In this document: piece after piece, positions 26,922 through 36,458 of the stretch | How the letters are laid out: each line of letters opens with the position of its first letter | Numbering within the stretch: the first letter of the stretch is position 1 | DNA from: Shinella sp. PSBB067 | Lineage (GTDB): Bacteria; Pseudomonadota; Alphaproteobacteria; Rhizobiales; Rhizobiaceae | Direction: 5' to 3' | Length of the DNA stretch: 64,000 nucleotides | NCBI RefSeq assembly: GCF_016839145.1 | Contig: NZ_CP069304.1 | Coordinates: forward strand, 62,001 to 126,000 | Made by a program: the position numbers and the translations under genes | The notes under the pieces: generated by a model | Told to the model about the DNA's origin: nothing | Seen by the model: only the letters and a program-made list of their open reading frames with translations | Database searches by the model: none

Positions 26922-28850
26922 ATGGAAACCAAGGAAAACAAGGGATTGAGCCGCCGCGCGCTTTTCAGCGCGACAGCCGGCACGGCCGTTCTGGCCGGCA
27001 CGATGGGGCCGGCCGCGCTCGGCCTCGGCGTCGCGGGTCTTTCGACCCCCGCGCGTGCGGCGAGCGGGGCCGACGGCTCGGTCGCGCCCGGCAAGCTGGA
27101 CGACTACTACGGCTTCTGGTCCTCGGGCCAGACCGGCGAGATGCGCATCCTCGGCATCCCCTCGATGCGCGAACTGATGCGCGTTCCGGTGTTCAACCGC
27201 TGCTCGGCCACCGGCTGGGGCCAGACGAATGAATCGATCCACATCCACCAGCGCACGATGTCGGAGAAGACGAAGAAGCAGCTCGCCGCCAACGGCAAGA
27301 AGATCCACGACAACGGCGACCTGCACCACGTCCACATGTCCTTCACCGAAGGCAAGTACGACGGCCGCTTCCTCTTCATGAACGACAAGGCCAACACGCG
27401 CGTGGCGCGCGTTCGCTGCGACGTGATGAAGACCGACGCGATCCTGGAAATCCCCAACGCCAAGGGCATCCATGGCCTTCGTCCGCAGAAGTGGCCGCGC
27501 TCGAACTACGTCTTCTGCAACGGCGAGGACGAGGCACCGCTCATCAACGACGGCTCGACCATGAAGGACGTCTCGACCTATGTGAACATCTTCACCGCGG
27601 TCGATGCCGACAAGTGGGAAGTCGCCTGGCAGGTCAAGGTCTCCGGCAATCTCGACAACTGCGATGCCGACTACGAGGGCAAGTGGGCCTTCTCGACCAG
27701 CTACAACTCCGAAATGGGCATGACGCTGGAAGAGATGACCAAGTCCGAGATGGACCATGTCGTCGTCTTCAACCTCGCCGAGATCGAGAAGGCCATCGCC
27801 GCCGGGCAGTTCGAGGAGATCAACGGCGTCAAGGTGCTGGACGGCCGCAAGGAGGCGAAGTCCCTCTTCACCCGCTACATCCCGATCGCCAACAACCCGC
27901 ACGGCTGCAACATGGCGCCGGACAAGAAGCACCTGTGCATCAACGGCAAGCTCTCGCCGACCGTCACCGTGCTCGACGTCACCAAGTTCGACGCGATCTT
28001 CTACGAGAACGCCGAACCGCGCAGCGCCGTGGTGGCCGAACCGGAACTCGGCCTCGGCCCGCTCCACACGGCCTACGACGGCCGCGGCAACGCCTATACG
28101 TCGCTCTTCCTCGACAGCCAGGTGGTCAAGTGGAACATCGAGGAGGCCATCCGCGCCTATGCCGGCGAGAAGATCAACCCGATCAAGGACAAGCTGGACG
28201 TCCAGTACCAGCCCGGCCACCTGAAGACGGTGATGGGCGAGACGCTGGATGCCGCCAACGACTGGCTGGTGTGCCTGTGCAAGTTCTCCAAGGACCGCTT
28301 CCTCAATGTCGGCCCGCTGAAGCCGGAGAACGACCAGCTCATCGACATCTCCGGCGACAAGATGAAGCTGGTGCATGACGGCCCGAACTTCGCCGAGCCG
28401 CACGACGCCATCGCCGTTTCGCCCTCGATCCTGCCGAACATCCGCTCGGTCTGGGACCGCAACGACAAGATGTGGGCCGAGACGCGCAAGCAGGCCGAGG
28501 CCGACGGCGTCAATATCGACGAATGGACCGATGCCGTCATCCGCGACGGCAACAAGGTGCGCGTCTACATGACATCGGTCGCGCCGAACTACAGCCACGA
28601 GAGCTTCACGGTGAAGGAAGGCGACGAGGTCACCGTGATCGTGACCAACCTCGACGAGATCGACGACCTGACGCACGGCTTCACCATGGGCAACCACGGC
28701 GTTGCCATGGAGATCGGGCCGCAGCAGACGAGCTCGGTCACCTTCATCGCGGCCAATCCGGGCGTCTACTGGTACTATTGCCAGTGGTTCTGCCATGCCC
28801 TGCACATGGAGATGCGCGGCCGGATGTTCGTCGAACCGAAGGACGCCTGA
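26922..28850 (+). CDS. nosZ: nitrous oxide reductase NosZ
   Basis: A 642-residue periplasmic multicopper enzyme that reduces N2O to N2, the last step of denitrification. The twin-arginine signal ([12 protein letters not shown], Arg11-Arg12) marks the clade I, Tat-exported type. The beta-propeller holds the CuZ histidines (for example the segments [14 protein letters not shown] [18 protein letters not shown] and NPHGCNM). The C-terminal cupredoxin domain carries CuA: His585 in [10 protein letters not shown] and Cys620, Trp622, Cys624, His628 and Met631 in [14 protein letters not shown]. All key residues are present, so the enzyme should be active. It is 19 bp after nosR. Confidence 0.98.
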   Translation: METKENKGLSRRALFSATAGTAVLAGTMGPAALGLGVAGLSTPARAASGADGSVAPGKLDDYYGFWSSGQTGEMRILGIPSMRELMRVPVFNRCSATGWGQTNESIHIHQRTMSEKTKKQLAANGKKIHDNGDLHHVHMSFTEGKYDGRFLFMNDKANTRVARVRCDVMKTDAILEIPNAKGIHGLRPQKWPRSNYVFCNGEDEAPLINDGSTMKDVSTYVNIFTAVDADKWEVAWQVKVSGNLDNCDADYEGKWAFSTSYNSEMGMTLEEMTKSEMDHVVVFNLAEIEKAIAAGQFEEINGVKVLDGRKEAKSLFTRYIPIANNPHGCNMAPDKKHLCINGKLSPTVTVLDVTKFDAIFYENAEPRSAVVAEPELGLGPLHTAYDGRGNAYTSLFLDSQVVKWNIEEAIRAYAGEKINPIKDKLDVQYQPGHLKTVMGETLDAANDWLVCLCKFSKDRFLNVGPLKPENDQLIDISGDKMKLVHDGPNFAEPHDAIAVSPSILPNIRSVWDRNDKMWAETRKQAEADGVNIDEWTDAVIRDGNKVRVYMTSVAPNYSHESFTVKEGDEVTVIVTNLDEIDDLTHGFTMGNHGVAMEIGPQQTSSVTFIAANPGVYWYYCQWFCHALHMEMRGRMFVEPKDA

Positions 28851-28853
28851 GCA

Positions 28854-30182
28854 ATGCGCCTGCCCGTCCTTCTCATCGGCCTCCTTCTCGCTTCGCCGCT
28901 TGCGGCGGCGGAGCGCGCGGTTGCGCCGGGGGCGGGCAGCCTTTCAGCCGCCATCGCCGGGGCGGACCCCGGCGATGTGCTTGTCCTCGGCGACGGGACC
29001 TATGCCGGCCCCGTCGTCATCGACCGCCCGCTCACCATCACCGGCCCGCGCGGGGCGGTGGTGGACGGTCTCGGCGAAGGCAGCGTGATGACGATCACCG
29101 CGCCCGACGTGACGCTGACCGGGTTCACCGTCACCGGTTCGGGGCACGTCAACCAGGATCTCGACGCGGGCGTGAAGATCCTCACGGGCGCCGATCGCGC
29201 CCGGATCGCAAGTCTGCTCGTCACCGGCAACATGCACGGCATCGACGTGCATGGCGGCCGCGACGCCGCCGTCACGGGCAACGAGATCGTCGGCATCAAG
29301 AGCCCGCGCATGAACGAGCGCGGCAACGGCATCTACGTCTGGAACAGCCCCGGCACGCTCTTGGAGGGCAATGCCATCCGCTACGGCCGCGACGGCATCT
29401 TCTCGAACGCCAGCGCGAACAGCGTCTATCGCGGCAACACCATGCGGGACCTGCGCTTCGCCGTGCATTTCATGTACACGCGCAATACCGAGGTTTCCGG
29501 CAATGTCTCGGTCGGCAACCATCTGGGCTTTGCCATCATGTTCTCCGACCGGGCGAAGATCCTCGACAATCTCAGCCTCGGCGACCGCGAGCACGGGCTG
29601 ATGCTGAACTACGCCAACAATGCCGACGTCAGCGGCAACCTGGTGCGCGGCGGCACGAAGAAGTGCCTCTTCATCTACAACGCCCACAAGAATCTCATCT
29701 GGAACAACCGTTTCGAGGGTTGCGGCATCGGCATCCATTTCACCGCCGGCTCGGAAAAGAACGTGCTGACCGGCAACGCCTTCATCGCCAACCGCGAGCA
29801 GGTGAAATATGTCGGCACGCGCAACATCGAATGGAGCCATGAGGGCCGGGGCAATTTCTGGTCCGATCATCCGGCCTTCGACCTCAACGGCGACGGCATC
29901 GCCGACAGCTTCTACCGCCCGAACGACCTGATGGACCAGATCCTCTGGTCGCAGCCGGCGGCAAGCCTCCTCATCGGCTCGCCCGCCGTGCAGCTCGTGC
30001 GCTGGAGCCAGCGGGACTTTCCCGCGACGCTTCCCGGCGGCGTGCGCGACAGCGCGCCGCTGATGAAGCCCCTGACCATATCCGTCCCGCCCGAAATCCT
30101 CGGCTATGAGGCCGAGGCCGCCGGGCGCTGGACCGAAGGAAATGATGATGACACCGACCCTGACGATCTCTCGGCTCACTAA
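28854..30182 (+). CDS. nosD: periplasmic copper-site maturation protein NosD
   Basis: A 442-residue exported protein with a signal peptide (1-19, cut near LAAAERA). It is built from repeated right-handed beta-helix (CASH/parallel beta-helix) coils, seen as recurring N/D-G-I motifs such as MHGIDVHGGRDAAVTGNEIVG. NosD works with the NosFY ABC complex to deliver copper from NosL and sulfur for the CuZ centre. It starts 3 bp after nosZ, and its end overlaps nosF by about 35 bp, so translation is coupled. An acidic C-terminal tail (EGNDDDTDPDD) is present. Confidence 0.95.
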   Translation: MRLPVLLIGLLLASPLAAAERAVAPGAGSLSAAIAGADPGDVLVLGDGTYAGPVVIDRPLTITGPRGAVVDGLGEGSVMTITAPDVTLTGFTVTGSGHVNQDLDAGVKILTGADRARIASLLVTGNMHGIDVHGGRDAAVTGNEIVGIKSPRMNERGNGIYVWNSPGTLLEGNAIRYGRDGIFSNASANSVYRGNTMRDLRFAVHFMYTRNTEVSGNVSVGNHLGFAIMFSDRAKILDNLSLGDREHGLMLNYANNADVSGNLVRGGTKKCLFIYNAHKNLIWNNRFEGCGIGIHFTAGSEKNVLTGNAFIANREQVKYVGTRNIEWSHEGRGNFWSDHPAFDLNGDGIADSFYRPNDLMDQILWSQPAASLLIGSPAVQLVRWSQRDFPATLPGGVRDSAPLMKPLTISVPPEILGYEAEAAGRWTEGNDDDTDPDDLSAH

Positions 30183-31047
30183 GCGCTTCGGCGACGTGGA
30201 GGCGCTGCAGGACGTCTCGCTGAGCCTCATGGCCGGAAAGCGCGCCGCATTGCTCGGCCACAACGGCGCCGGCAAGTCGACGATGATGAAGATCGTCCTC
30301 GGCCTCATCCCCTTCGACGGCGGCGAGGTATCCGTCTGCGGCGCGCGGCCGGGCTCGCCCGCCGCCAGGTCGCAGGTCGCCTACCTGCCGGAGAACGCCG
30401 CCTTCCACCCGGCCCTGACCGGGGAGGAGCAGCTCCGCCACTATCTCTCGCTGCGCGGCGAAAGCCCGCGCCAGGCGATGGAGCTCCTGTCGCGCGTCGG
30501 CCTTGCCCATGCCGCGCGGCGGCGCATCGGCACCTATTCCAAGGGCATGCGCCAGCGCGTCGGCCTTGCCCAGACGCTGATCGGCCGCCCCCGCCTCCTG
30601 GTCCTCGACGAGCCGACCTCCGGCCTCGACCCCGTCTCGCGGCGCGATTTCTACGACCTGCTCGACGGGCTTTCCGCCGAGGGGACCGCGATCCTCCTGT
30701 CCTCTCATGTCCTGACGGAGGTGGAGGCGCGCACCGACAGCATCCTCATCCTGTCCGGCGGCCGGCTGGTGGCGGAAGGCACGCTCGCCGAGCTGCGCGC
30801 CCGTGCGGCGCTGCCGGTCTCTCTCCTCGTCCGCCCGGCGCCCGACCATGCGGCCGCGCTCGCCGCGGCCTATCCGCAGGGCCTGCCCGGCGAGGACGGC
30901 GTCCTGCGCCTCACCTGCGCGCAGGCCGACAAGCTGCCGCTTCTTGCCGGCATCGCCGCGCTCGGGACGAAGATCGCCGATCTCGACGTCATCCCGCCGA
31001 GCCTCGAGGACATCTACAGCCATTTCAGCCGGAGGGACGGGCAATGA
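30148..31047 (+). CDS. nosF: ABC transporter ATPase NosF
   Basis: About 299 residues; the cytoplasmic ATPase of the NosDFY complex. Motifs are Walker A GHNGAGKST, signature YSKGMRQRVGLAQ (SKGMR replacing LSGGQ, as usual for NosF), Walker B LLVLDEPTSGLDP and switch His in SSHVLTEVE. Three successive ATGs occur at 30142, 30145 and 30148; the AAGGA ribosome site at 30136-30140 is best spaced from the last. The start lies inside nosD and the stop overlaps nosY (ATGA). Confidence 0.95.
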   Translation: MTPTLTISRLTKRFGDVEALQDVSLSLMAGKRAALLGHNGAGKSTMMKIVLGLIPFDGGEVSVCGARPGSPAARSQVAYLPENAAFHPALTGEEQLRHYLSLRGESPRQAMELLSRVGLAHAARRRIGTYSKGMRQRVGLAQTLIGRPRLLVLDEPTSGLDPVSRRDFYDLLDGLSAEGTAILLSSHVLTEVEARTDSILILSGGRLVAEGTLAELRARAALPVSLLVRPAPDHAAALAAAYPQGLPGEDGVLRLTCAQADKLPLLAGIAALGTKIADLDVIPPSLEDIYSHFSRRDGQ

Positions 31048-31865
31048 GCCGCATCCTCGCCACCGCGGTCTGCGAATTCCGCATCGCGCTCCGCAACCGC
31101 TGGGTCTCCATCGCCACCGGCATGATGGTGCTCTTCGCGCTGGTGCTGGCCGCCGCCGGCTCCGCGCCGACCGGCGAGGTCGGCGTCGACCGGCTCTCGG
31201 TGACCGTCGCGTCCCTGACCTCGCTCGCCGTCTATCTGGTGCCGCTGCTGGCGCTGCTGATGAGCTTCGATGCGGTGGCGGGCGAGGTGGAGCGCGGCAC
31301 GCTGCCGCTGCTTCTCACCTATCCCGTCTCGCGCCTGCAGATCCTTCTCGGCAAGCTCCTGGCGCATCTGGCGATCCTCGGCCTTGCCGCGACGCTCGGC
31401 TATGGCGCGGCCGCGCTGGTGGCCGTCTGGACCGACCCGGCCGCGGTCGAGGGGCTCGGCGCGCTCTGGCGGCTGATCTGGTCGTCGGTCGTGCTCGGCG
31501 CGACCTTCCTCGGCGCGGGCTATGCGCTCTCGGCGCTCGCCCGCCGGCCTTCAGGTGCGGCGGGTCTGGCCATCGCCCTGTGGCTTGCCGCCGTGGTGCT
31601 CTACGACCTTGCGCTTCTCGCGCTGATCGTCACCGACGGCGGCGGGGCCTTCACCACGCAGGCGCTGCCCGTGGCCCTGCTCGCCAACCCGGCCGATGCC
31701 TTCCGCGTCTTCAATCTCTCCGCCGCGCAGGCCGTCGCGGCGGCCGGCGGCATCGGCGGGGCGGCGGGGGCCATACCGCTCTGGCAATCGGCGGCCTCGC
31801 TCCTTGTCTGGCCGCTCGCCGCCGTCGCGCTCGCTGTCGCCGCCTTCCGGAGGGTGACGCCATGA
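31044..31865 (+). CDS. nosY: ABC transporter permease NosY
   Basis: A 273-residue inner-membrane protein with six hydrophobic segments, starting after a short amphipathic N-terminus. The segment AGEVERGTLPLLLTYPVSRLQILLGKLLAH is the conserved cytoplasmic coupling region of ABC-2-type permeases of the NosY family. It anchors NosD in the periplasm and NosF in the cytosol for N2O reductase maturation. ATGA overlaps couple it to nosF before and nosL after. Confidence 0.95.
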   Translation: MSRILATAVCEFRIALRNRWVSIATGMMVLFALVLAAAGSAPTGEVGVDRLSVTVASLTSLAVYLVPLLALLMSFDAVAGEVERGTLPLLLTYPVSRLQILLGKLLAHLAILGLAATLGYGAAALVAVWTDPAAVEGLGALWRLIWSSVVLGATFLGAGYALSALARRPSGAAGLAIALWLAAVVLYDLALLALIVTDGGGAFTTQALPVALLANPADAFRVFNLSAAQAVAAAGGIGGAAGAIPLWQSAASLLVWPLAAVALAVAAFRRVTP

Positions 31866-32443
31866 GGGTGCCTTTCCGCCATGCCGCGTTCCTCGCGGCG
31901 CTGACGCTGCTGTCCGCCTGCAAGGAGGACGTGGCGCAGACCTACAAGCCGCAGGAGATGACGCCCGAGACGCTCGGCCACTACTGCCAGATGAACCTGC
32001 TGGAGCATCCCGGCCCCAAGGCGCAGGTCTTCCTCGAGGGCAATGCGGCGCCGCTGTTCTTCAGCCAGGTGCGCGACGCCATCGCCTATACCCGCGCGCC
32101 CGAGCAGGTCGCGCCGATCGTCGCCGTCTATGTCAACGACATGGGCGCGGCCGGCGCGACATGGGAAGAACCCGGCAAGGGCAACTGGATCGCCGCCGAC
32201 AAGGCCTTCTACGTGGTCGGCTCCGCCCGGCAGGGCGGCATGGGCGCGCCGGAGACCGTGCCCTTCTCCAATCGGGAACGGGCGGCGGCCTTTGCGCTTG
32301 TGGAGGGCGGGCGCGTGCTGGCGCTTGCCGATATTACCGATGCCATGGTCCTGACGCCGGTGGAGACCGGCGCGGTGCCCGAGCCCGACGACGCCGACTA
32401 TCTCGGCCGTCTGCGCGCCTTGCCCCATCCAGCCGGAGAATGA
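31862..32443 (+). CDS. nosL: copper chaperone lipoprotein NosL
   Basis: A 193-residue periplasmic lipoprotein that binds Cu(I) and passes it to NosD for the CuZ site. The lipobox is LLSAC with Cys20. The copper motif C-x-M is visible as HYCQMNLLEHPGPKAQVFL. The region GNWIAADKAFYVVGSARQGGMGAPETVPFS holds further Met and aromatic residues typical of the family. It overlaps nosY by 4 bp and is followed 4 bp later by nosX. Confidence 0.94.
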   Translation: MRVPFRHAAFLAALTLLSACKEDVAQTYKPQEMTPETLGHYCQMNLLEHPGPKAQVFLEGNAAPLFFSQVRDAIAYTRAPEQVAPIVAVYVNDMGAAGATWEEPGKGNWIAADKAFYVVGSARQGGMGAPETVPFSNRERAAAFALVEGGRVLALADITDAMVLTPVETGAVPEPDDADYLGRLRALPHPAGE

Positions 32444-32447
32444 CCCG

Positions 32448-33359
32448 ATGATGCTGACCCGCCGCCGCCTGATCGCCATTTCCGCCGTGCTGGCCGTGCT
32501 GCCCGCCGTCGCGCGCGCCAATCCCGCGGCCGCCCGCCTTTGGACCGGGCAGGCGCTCGGCGCGCGCGCCTCGATCCGGCTCGTCCATCCGGACGGCGAG
32601 GCTGTCGCCGCCCGCGTCATGGCCGAGATCGACCGGCTGGAGAACATCCTCAGCCTCTACCGTCCCGCCAGCGCCCTGTCGCGGCTCAACCGGGAGGGGC
32701 ATCTTTCCGCTCCGCCCTTCGAGCTGCTGGAATGCCTGTCGCTGGCCGGCGCCGTGCACCATGCGAGCGGCGGGCTTTTCGACCCGACGGTGCAGCCGCT
32801 GTGGGCGCTATGGGCGCAGGCCGCCGCCGACGGAACGCGGCCCGACGCCGGGGCGCTGGAGCGCTTGCGGCGCAAGACCGGCTGGGACAAGGTGGAGATG
32901 GATGCGGCCGCGATCACCCTTCGCGCCGGTACGGCGCTGACGCTGAACGGGATCGGCCAGGGCTATGTCGCCGACCGGGTGGCCGCGCTGCTGGAGGCCG
33001 AGGGCCTCACCGACATCCTGATCGACACCGGCGAACTGCGCGCGCTCGGCGGCAGGCCGGAGGGCGGCGGATGGCCGGTCCGGCTGGAAACGGGCGAGCG
33101 CCTTGGGCTGCGCCAGCGGGCGCTTGCCACCTCCGCCGCGCTCGGCACGACATTCGACCAGGCCGGAAGGGACGGCCATATCCTCCATCCGAAGACGGGG
33201 ATGCCGGCACCCGCAAGGTGGCGCGCCGTTTCGATCTCGGCGCCGTCCGCCGCCATCGCCGACGCGCTGGCCACGGCGGCCTGCCTGATGCCGGACAGGG
33301 ACGCGATCCTCGCGCTGGCCGGCCGCTTCGACGGCGCGCGGCTGGAAAACAGCCTCTAA
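32448..33359 (+). CDS. nosX: FAD:protein FMN transferase NosX (ApbE family)
   Basis: A 303-residue exported protein, with a twin-arginine-like signal (LTRRRLIAISAVLAVLPAVARA). It has the ApbE features: an early LENILSLYRPASALSRLNR, then FDPTVQPLWALW, TLNGIGQGYVADRVAALL and the DTGELRALG strand that carries metal and flavin ligands. It transfers FMN from FAD to the threonine of NosR. It closes the nos operon; the GGAG at 32435-32438 gives a 9-bp spacing to the first of two ATGs. Confidence 0.92.
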   Translation: MMLTRRRLIAISAVLAVLPAVARANPAAARLWTGQALGARASIRLVHPDGEAVAARVMAEIDRLENILSLYRPASALSRLNREGHLSAPPFELLECLSLAGAVHHASGGLFDPTVQPLWALWAQAAADGTRPDAGALERLRRKTGWDKVEMDAAAITLRAGTALTLNGIGQGYVADRVAALLEAEGLTDILIDTGELRALGGRPEGGGWPVRLETGERLGLRQRALATSAALGTTFDQAGRDGHILHPKTGMPAPARWRAVSISAPSAAIADALATAACLMPDRDAILALAGRFDGARLENSL

Positions 33360-33380
33360 GGGAGGATTATCTGAAAGAAA

Positions 33381-33396
33381 CACCCCCACGGGGGCG
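33381..33396 (+). terminator. hairpin after nosX
   Basis: CACCCCCACGGGGGCG forms a short C-run/G-run stem with a CACG loop about 22 bp after the nosX stop. It could end the nos transcript, but there is no T-run. Confidence 0.35.
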
Positions 33397-33426
33397 TCCA
33401 GCCTGCCGCGTGCGACAACTCCCCTT

Positions 33427-33512
33427 CCGTCATGCTCGGGCTTGTCCCGGGCATCTGCGACGTCCCGATTTCTCAAAGCGTTGGCAGATCCTCGGCACAA
33501 GGCCGAGGATGG
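33427..33512. repeat. mosaic palindromic intergenic element (RIME-like)
   Basis: The element contains two stem-loops: ATGCTCGGG/CCCGGGCAT (33432-33454, one wobble pair) and ATCCTCGG/CCGAGGAT (33488-33510, perfect). The sequences GCTCGGGCTTGTCCC and CCTCGGCACAAGGCCGAGGAT resemble the Rhizobium-specific intergenic mosaic elements found in many copies between genes. It lies between the convergent ends of nosX and metQ. Confidence 0.65.
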
Positions 33513-33584
33513 CGGTCGTGGCAAGGCGAGGTTGTCAACAGGCGCAGCGCCCCGCCGGCCGGGCGGGGCGCTGCGCTTCGTCGA

Positions 33585-34361
33585 TTACCAGGACGGGATC
33601 AGGGCGCCCTTGAACTCGTCGTTGATGAAGGCCTTGATGCTGTCGTCGTGGTAGGATTCGACAAGCGTCTTGACCCACGGCGCGTCCTTGTCGGCGCTGC
33701 GCACGACGATCAGGTTGGCATAGGGCGACTCGCTGCCCTCGATGGCGATGGCGTCGGACTTCGGATGCAGGCCAGCTTCCAGCGCATAGTTGGTGTTGAT
33801 GACGGCGGCGTCCACGTCGTCGAGCGAGCGCGGAAGCTGGGCGGCGTCGAGCTCGGAGAACTGGATGTTCTTCGGGTTCTCGGTGACGTCTGCCGGGCCG
33901 GCCTTCAGGCCCGCGTCCGGATTGACCTTGATGAGGCCTTCCTTGGCGAGGATGAGCAGCGCGCGGCCGCCGTTCGTCGGGTCGTTCGGGATGGCGACGG
34001 TCGCCCCGTCCGCCAGTTCCGCGAGGCTCTTGACCTTCTTCGAATAGACGCCCATCGGCGTGGTGATGGTCTTGCCGACGCCCACGAGGTCGAAGCCGCG
34101 GTCGGCGATCTGGTTGTCGAGATAGGGCTGATGCTGGAAGGAATTGGCGTTGAGGTCACCGTCGGCCAGCGCCTGGTTCGGCACGACATAGTCGGAGAAT
34201 TCAAGGATCTCGATGTTGAGGCCCTTCCCGGCGGCGATCTCCTTGACCTTCTCCATGATCTGGGCGTGCTCGCCGGGCGTGACGCCGACCTTGATGTCTT
34301 CGGCGAGCGCCGGGGCGCTGATGAGGGCGGCCAGCGCCACTGAAACGAGGAACTTCATCAT
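33585..34361 (-). CDS. metQ: methionine ABC transporter substrate-binding protein
   Basis: A 258-residue binding protein of the NlpA/MetQ family. The signal peptide (1-21, ending ALA) has no lipobox cysteine, so it is soluble and not lipid-anchored as in E. coli. Family landmarks are KVGVTPGEHAQIMEKVKE, NSFQHQPYLDNQ, PMGVYSKKVKSLAELADGATVAIPNDPTNGGRAL and AAVINTNYALEAGL. AAGGAG precedes two adjacent ATGs. It follows metI by 42 bp on the same strand and is the last gene of metNIQ. Confidence 0.94.
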   Translation of the reverse strand: MMKFLVSVALAALISAPALAEDIKVGVTPGEHAQIMEKVKEIAAGKGLNIEILEFSDYVVPNQALADGDLNANSFQHQPYLDNQIADRGFDLVGVGKTITTPMGVYSKKVKSLAELADGATVAIPNDPTNGGRALLILAKEGLIKVNPDAGLKAGPADVTENPKNIQFSELDAAQLPRSLDDVDAAVINTNYALEAGLHPKSDAIAIEGSESPYANLIVVRSADKDAPWVKTLVESYHDDSIKAFINDEFKGALIPSW

Positions 34362-34403
34362 GTGTATCTCCTTGATGTTACATGAGTCTTGGGAGGGCGG
34401 AAA

Positions 34404-35072
34404 TCAGCTCTTGCGGTTGCGCTTGTCGAAGCGGCGGGCGAGCGCGTCGCCCGCGCTCTGCACAAGCTGCACGAGGACGATGAGCACGACCACCACGGCC
34501 AGCATCACCTCCGGCATGAAGCGCTGGTAGCCGTAGCGGATGCCGAGGTCGCCGAGGCCGCCGCCGCCGACCGCGCCGACCATGGCCGAATAGCCGATCA
34601 GGCTGACGATGGTCATGGTGAAGGCGAGCAGGATCGCCGGGCGGGCCTCGGCGAGAAGCACCTTGAAGACGATCTGCATGGGCGTCGCGCCCATGGCGCG
34701 GGCCGCCTCGATCAGCCCCTTGTCGATCTCCCGGATCGCCGCCTCGACGAGACGGGCGAAGAAGGGAACGGTGGCGATGGTCAGCGGCACGATGGCCGCC
34801 GTCGTGCCGATCGACGTGCCCGTCAGGAGGCGGGTAAACGGGATGATGGCGACGACGAGGATGATGAACGGCGTCGAGCGTGCCGCGTTGACGACGAGCC
34901 CGATGGCATGGTTGAGCGCCGGGGCGGGGAAGAGCTCGTTCCTGCCGCTGGTGGCGAGGAAGACGCCGATCGGCAGGCCGATCAGCGAGCCGACGAGGCC
35001 GGACACGGCCACCATGTGCAGGGTCTGCAGCAGGGATTTCCAGAGCAGGTCGAAAAGCATGTCAGGCGACAT
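34404..35072 (-). CDS. metI: methionine ABC transporter permease
   Basis: A 222-residue inner-membrane protein with five helices. It shows the MetI-type opening [25 protein letters not shown] and the EAA loop [29 protein letters not shown]. The chosen ATG (complement 35070-35072) lies inside metN, giving an 11-bp overlap and coupling, and matches the family's length (about 217-225 residues). It forms a homodimeric channel with two MetN subunits. Confidence 0.94.
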   Translation of the reverse strand: MSPDMLFDLLWKSLLQTLHMVAVSGLVGSLIGLPIGVFLATSGRNELFPAPALNHAIGLVVNAARSTPFIILVVAIIPFTRLLTGTSIGTTAAIVPLTIATVPFFARLVEAAIREIDKGLIEAARAMGATPMQIVFKVLLAEARPAILLAFTMTIVSLIGYSAMVGAVGGGGLGDLGIRYGYQRFMPEVMLAVVVVLIVLVQLVQSAGDALARRFDKRNRKS

Positions 35073-36156
35073 AGCCGAGCACCTCCGTGGAAAGGCCGGT
35101 TGCGGCATAGAAGCGGGCGGCGCGGTCCAGGACCTCGGGCGTTGCCGGATAGGCGACGACCAGCGTGCCGAAGGGCTCGCCGGCGATCTCCTCGATGGAA
35201 CCGGCGAGGATGTTGACGTCGCCGCCGATCTCGGTGACGAGCCGGGCCGTCAGCGGCTGGAAGGCCGTCGCGCCGAAGAAGGTGAGGCGCACGAGGATGC
35301 GGTCGCCCGCAGAAGGCGCGGCCTTCACGCCGGAGCGCAGCCATTCCGGCAGGCTGGTGCCGAGCGTGGAGGAAAGCAGGATCTTCGTCGTCTCGTGCTT
35401 CGGCGCGGTAAAGATGTCGAAGGTCGGCCCCTGCTCGACGATGCGGCCCTTGTCGATGACCGCGACATGCGAGGCGATGGTCTTGACCACTTCCATCTCG
35501 TGGGTGATCAGCAGCACGGTGAGGCCGAGATCGGCATTGATCTGCTTGAGGAGCGCGAGGATCGACTGGGTGGTCTCGGGGTCGAGCGCCGAGGTCGCCT
35601 CGTCCGAGAGCAGCAGCTTCGGCGAAGTGGCGAGCGCGCGGGCGATGCCGACGCGCTGCTTCTGCCCGCCGGACAGTTCGGAGGGATAGCGTTCCGCCTT
35701 GTCGCCGAGGCCGACGAGGTCGAGAAGCGGGCCGACCTTGGCGCGGATGGCGGCGCGGTCGAGCCCGGCGATCTCCAGCGGCAGGGCGATATTGTCGAAG
35801 GCGGTGCGCGAGGACAGGAGATTGAAGTGCTGGAAGATCATGCCGACTTCGCGGCGCAGGCCCCGCAGCGCCGCCTCGTTGAGCGCGCCCACCTCCGTCC
35901 CGTCGACCACGACCCTGCCGGAGGTCGCCTTTTCAAGGCCGTTGACGAGCCGGATGAGCGTCGACTTGCCCGCGCCGGAGCGGCCGATGATGCCGGTGAT
36001 CGCGCCGCGGCCGACCGTCATGTCGACGCCGTCGAGCGCGACGAAGGCGTTTGCGGCATCGCCGAAGCGTTTCGTCACGCCTTCGAAGGCGACCATGGGC
36101 GCGGTGTCCGCGCGGTCCTGCGGCAGGGCCGCGGCCGCGGCGGTTGGAAGTGTCAT
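35062..36156 (-). CDS. metN: methionine ABC transporter ATP-binding protein
   Basis: A 364-residue ATPase from the ATG at complement 36154-36156. It has Walker [10 protein letters not shown], signature [14 protein letters not shown], Walker [14 protein letters not shown] and switch His in LITHEMEV. The C-terminal about 90 residues form the NIL domain that binds methionine and inhibits transport. The frame is open to 36240; an upstream ATG at complement 36235-36237, with a GGAGGG ribosome site, would add a 27-residue extension and place the ribosome site in a hairpin (see findings). It is divergent from the methionine-metabolism enzyme at 36459. Confidence 0.93.
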   Translation of the reverse strand: MTLPTAAAAALPQDRADTAPMVAFEGVTKRFGDAANAFVALDGVDMTVGRGAITGIIGRSGAGKSTLIRLVNGLEKATSGRVVVDGTEVGALNEAALRGLRREVGMIFQHFNLLSSRTAFDNIALPLEIAGLDRAAIRAKVGPLLDLVGLGDKAERYPSELSGGQKQRVGIARALATSPKLLLSDEATSALDPETTQSILALLKQINADLGLTVLLITHEMEVVKTIASHVAVIDKGRIVEQGPTFDIFTAPKHETTKILLSSTLGTSLPEWLRSGVKAAPSAGDRILVRLTFFGATAFQPLTARLVTEIGGDVNILAGSIEEIAGEPFGTLVVAYPATPEVLDRAARFYAATGLSTEVLGYVA

Positions 36157-36186
36157 TTTCAAGCTCACGCGTTCAGTCCGATCGTC

Positions 36187-36265
36187 CGGTGCAGATAGCA
36201 CCGCCGCTCCGCCATGCGAAGACGTGGTGCCCTCCATCAAGGGCGACCCTCCGTCACAGGGCGCC
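36187..36265 (-). promoter_or_regulatory. structured metN leader with mutually exclusive hairpins
   Basis: On the minus strand there are three stems: 36265-36242 (GGCG and CCCT pairing with AGGG and CGCC, one bulged base), 36244-36229 (GCCCT/AGGGC) and 36203-36187 (CGGTGC/GCACCG). The first two share bases 36242-36244, so only one can form at a time. The first includes the GGAGGG that would serve an upstream metN start. The pattern is attenuator-like; no known riboswitch class is recognised. Confidence 0.4.
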
Positions 36266-36314
36266 GGTTCCGGGCCGATCGCCGCACTCTTGCCGTGAGT
36301 AGCCGGCGTTTTAC

Positions 36315-36329
36315 AGGAATGAAATTCCT
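36315..36329. promoter_or_regulatory. palindrome in the metN / gamma-synthase-family divergent promoter region
   Basis: AGGAAT-GAA-ATTCCT is a perfect inverted repeat between the divergent methionine transport and metabolism genes. Its size and AT-rich centre would suit an Lrp/AsnC or similar dimeric regulator controlling both directions. Binding is inferred. Confidence 0.45.
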
Positions 36330-36458
36330 AAAAGCGCGTCATCGGGGAAAATAACCTCATTCCAGCCTTCGCGAAGCGGGACTTTTGGCCGATCGCCGCG
36401 CCGCAATGTTTGATATGATCCGCATCCGGACTCGCGACATCAACCGAGGAGACCTTCC

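Noticed and set aside
36157..36357. S-box or SAM-II riboswitch upstream of metN
   Set aside because: The hairpins do not follow the conserved core of either class; only a generic structured leader is supported.
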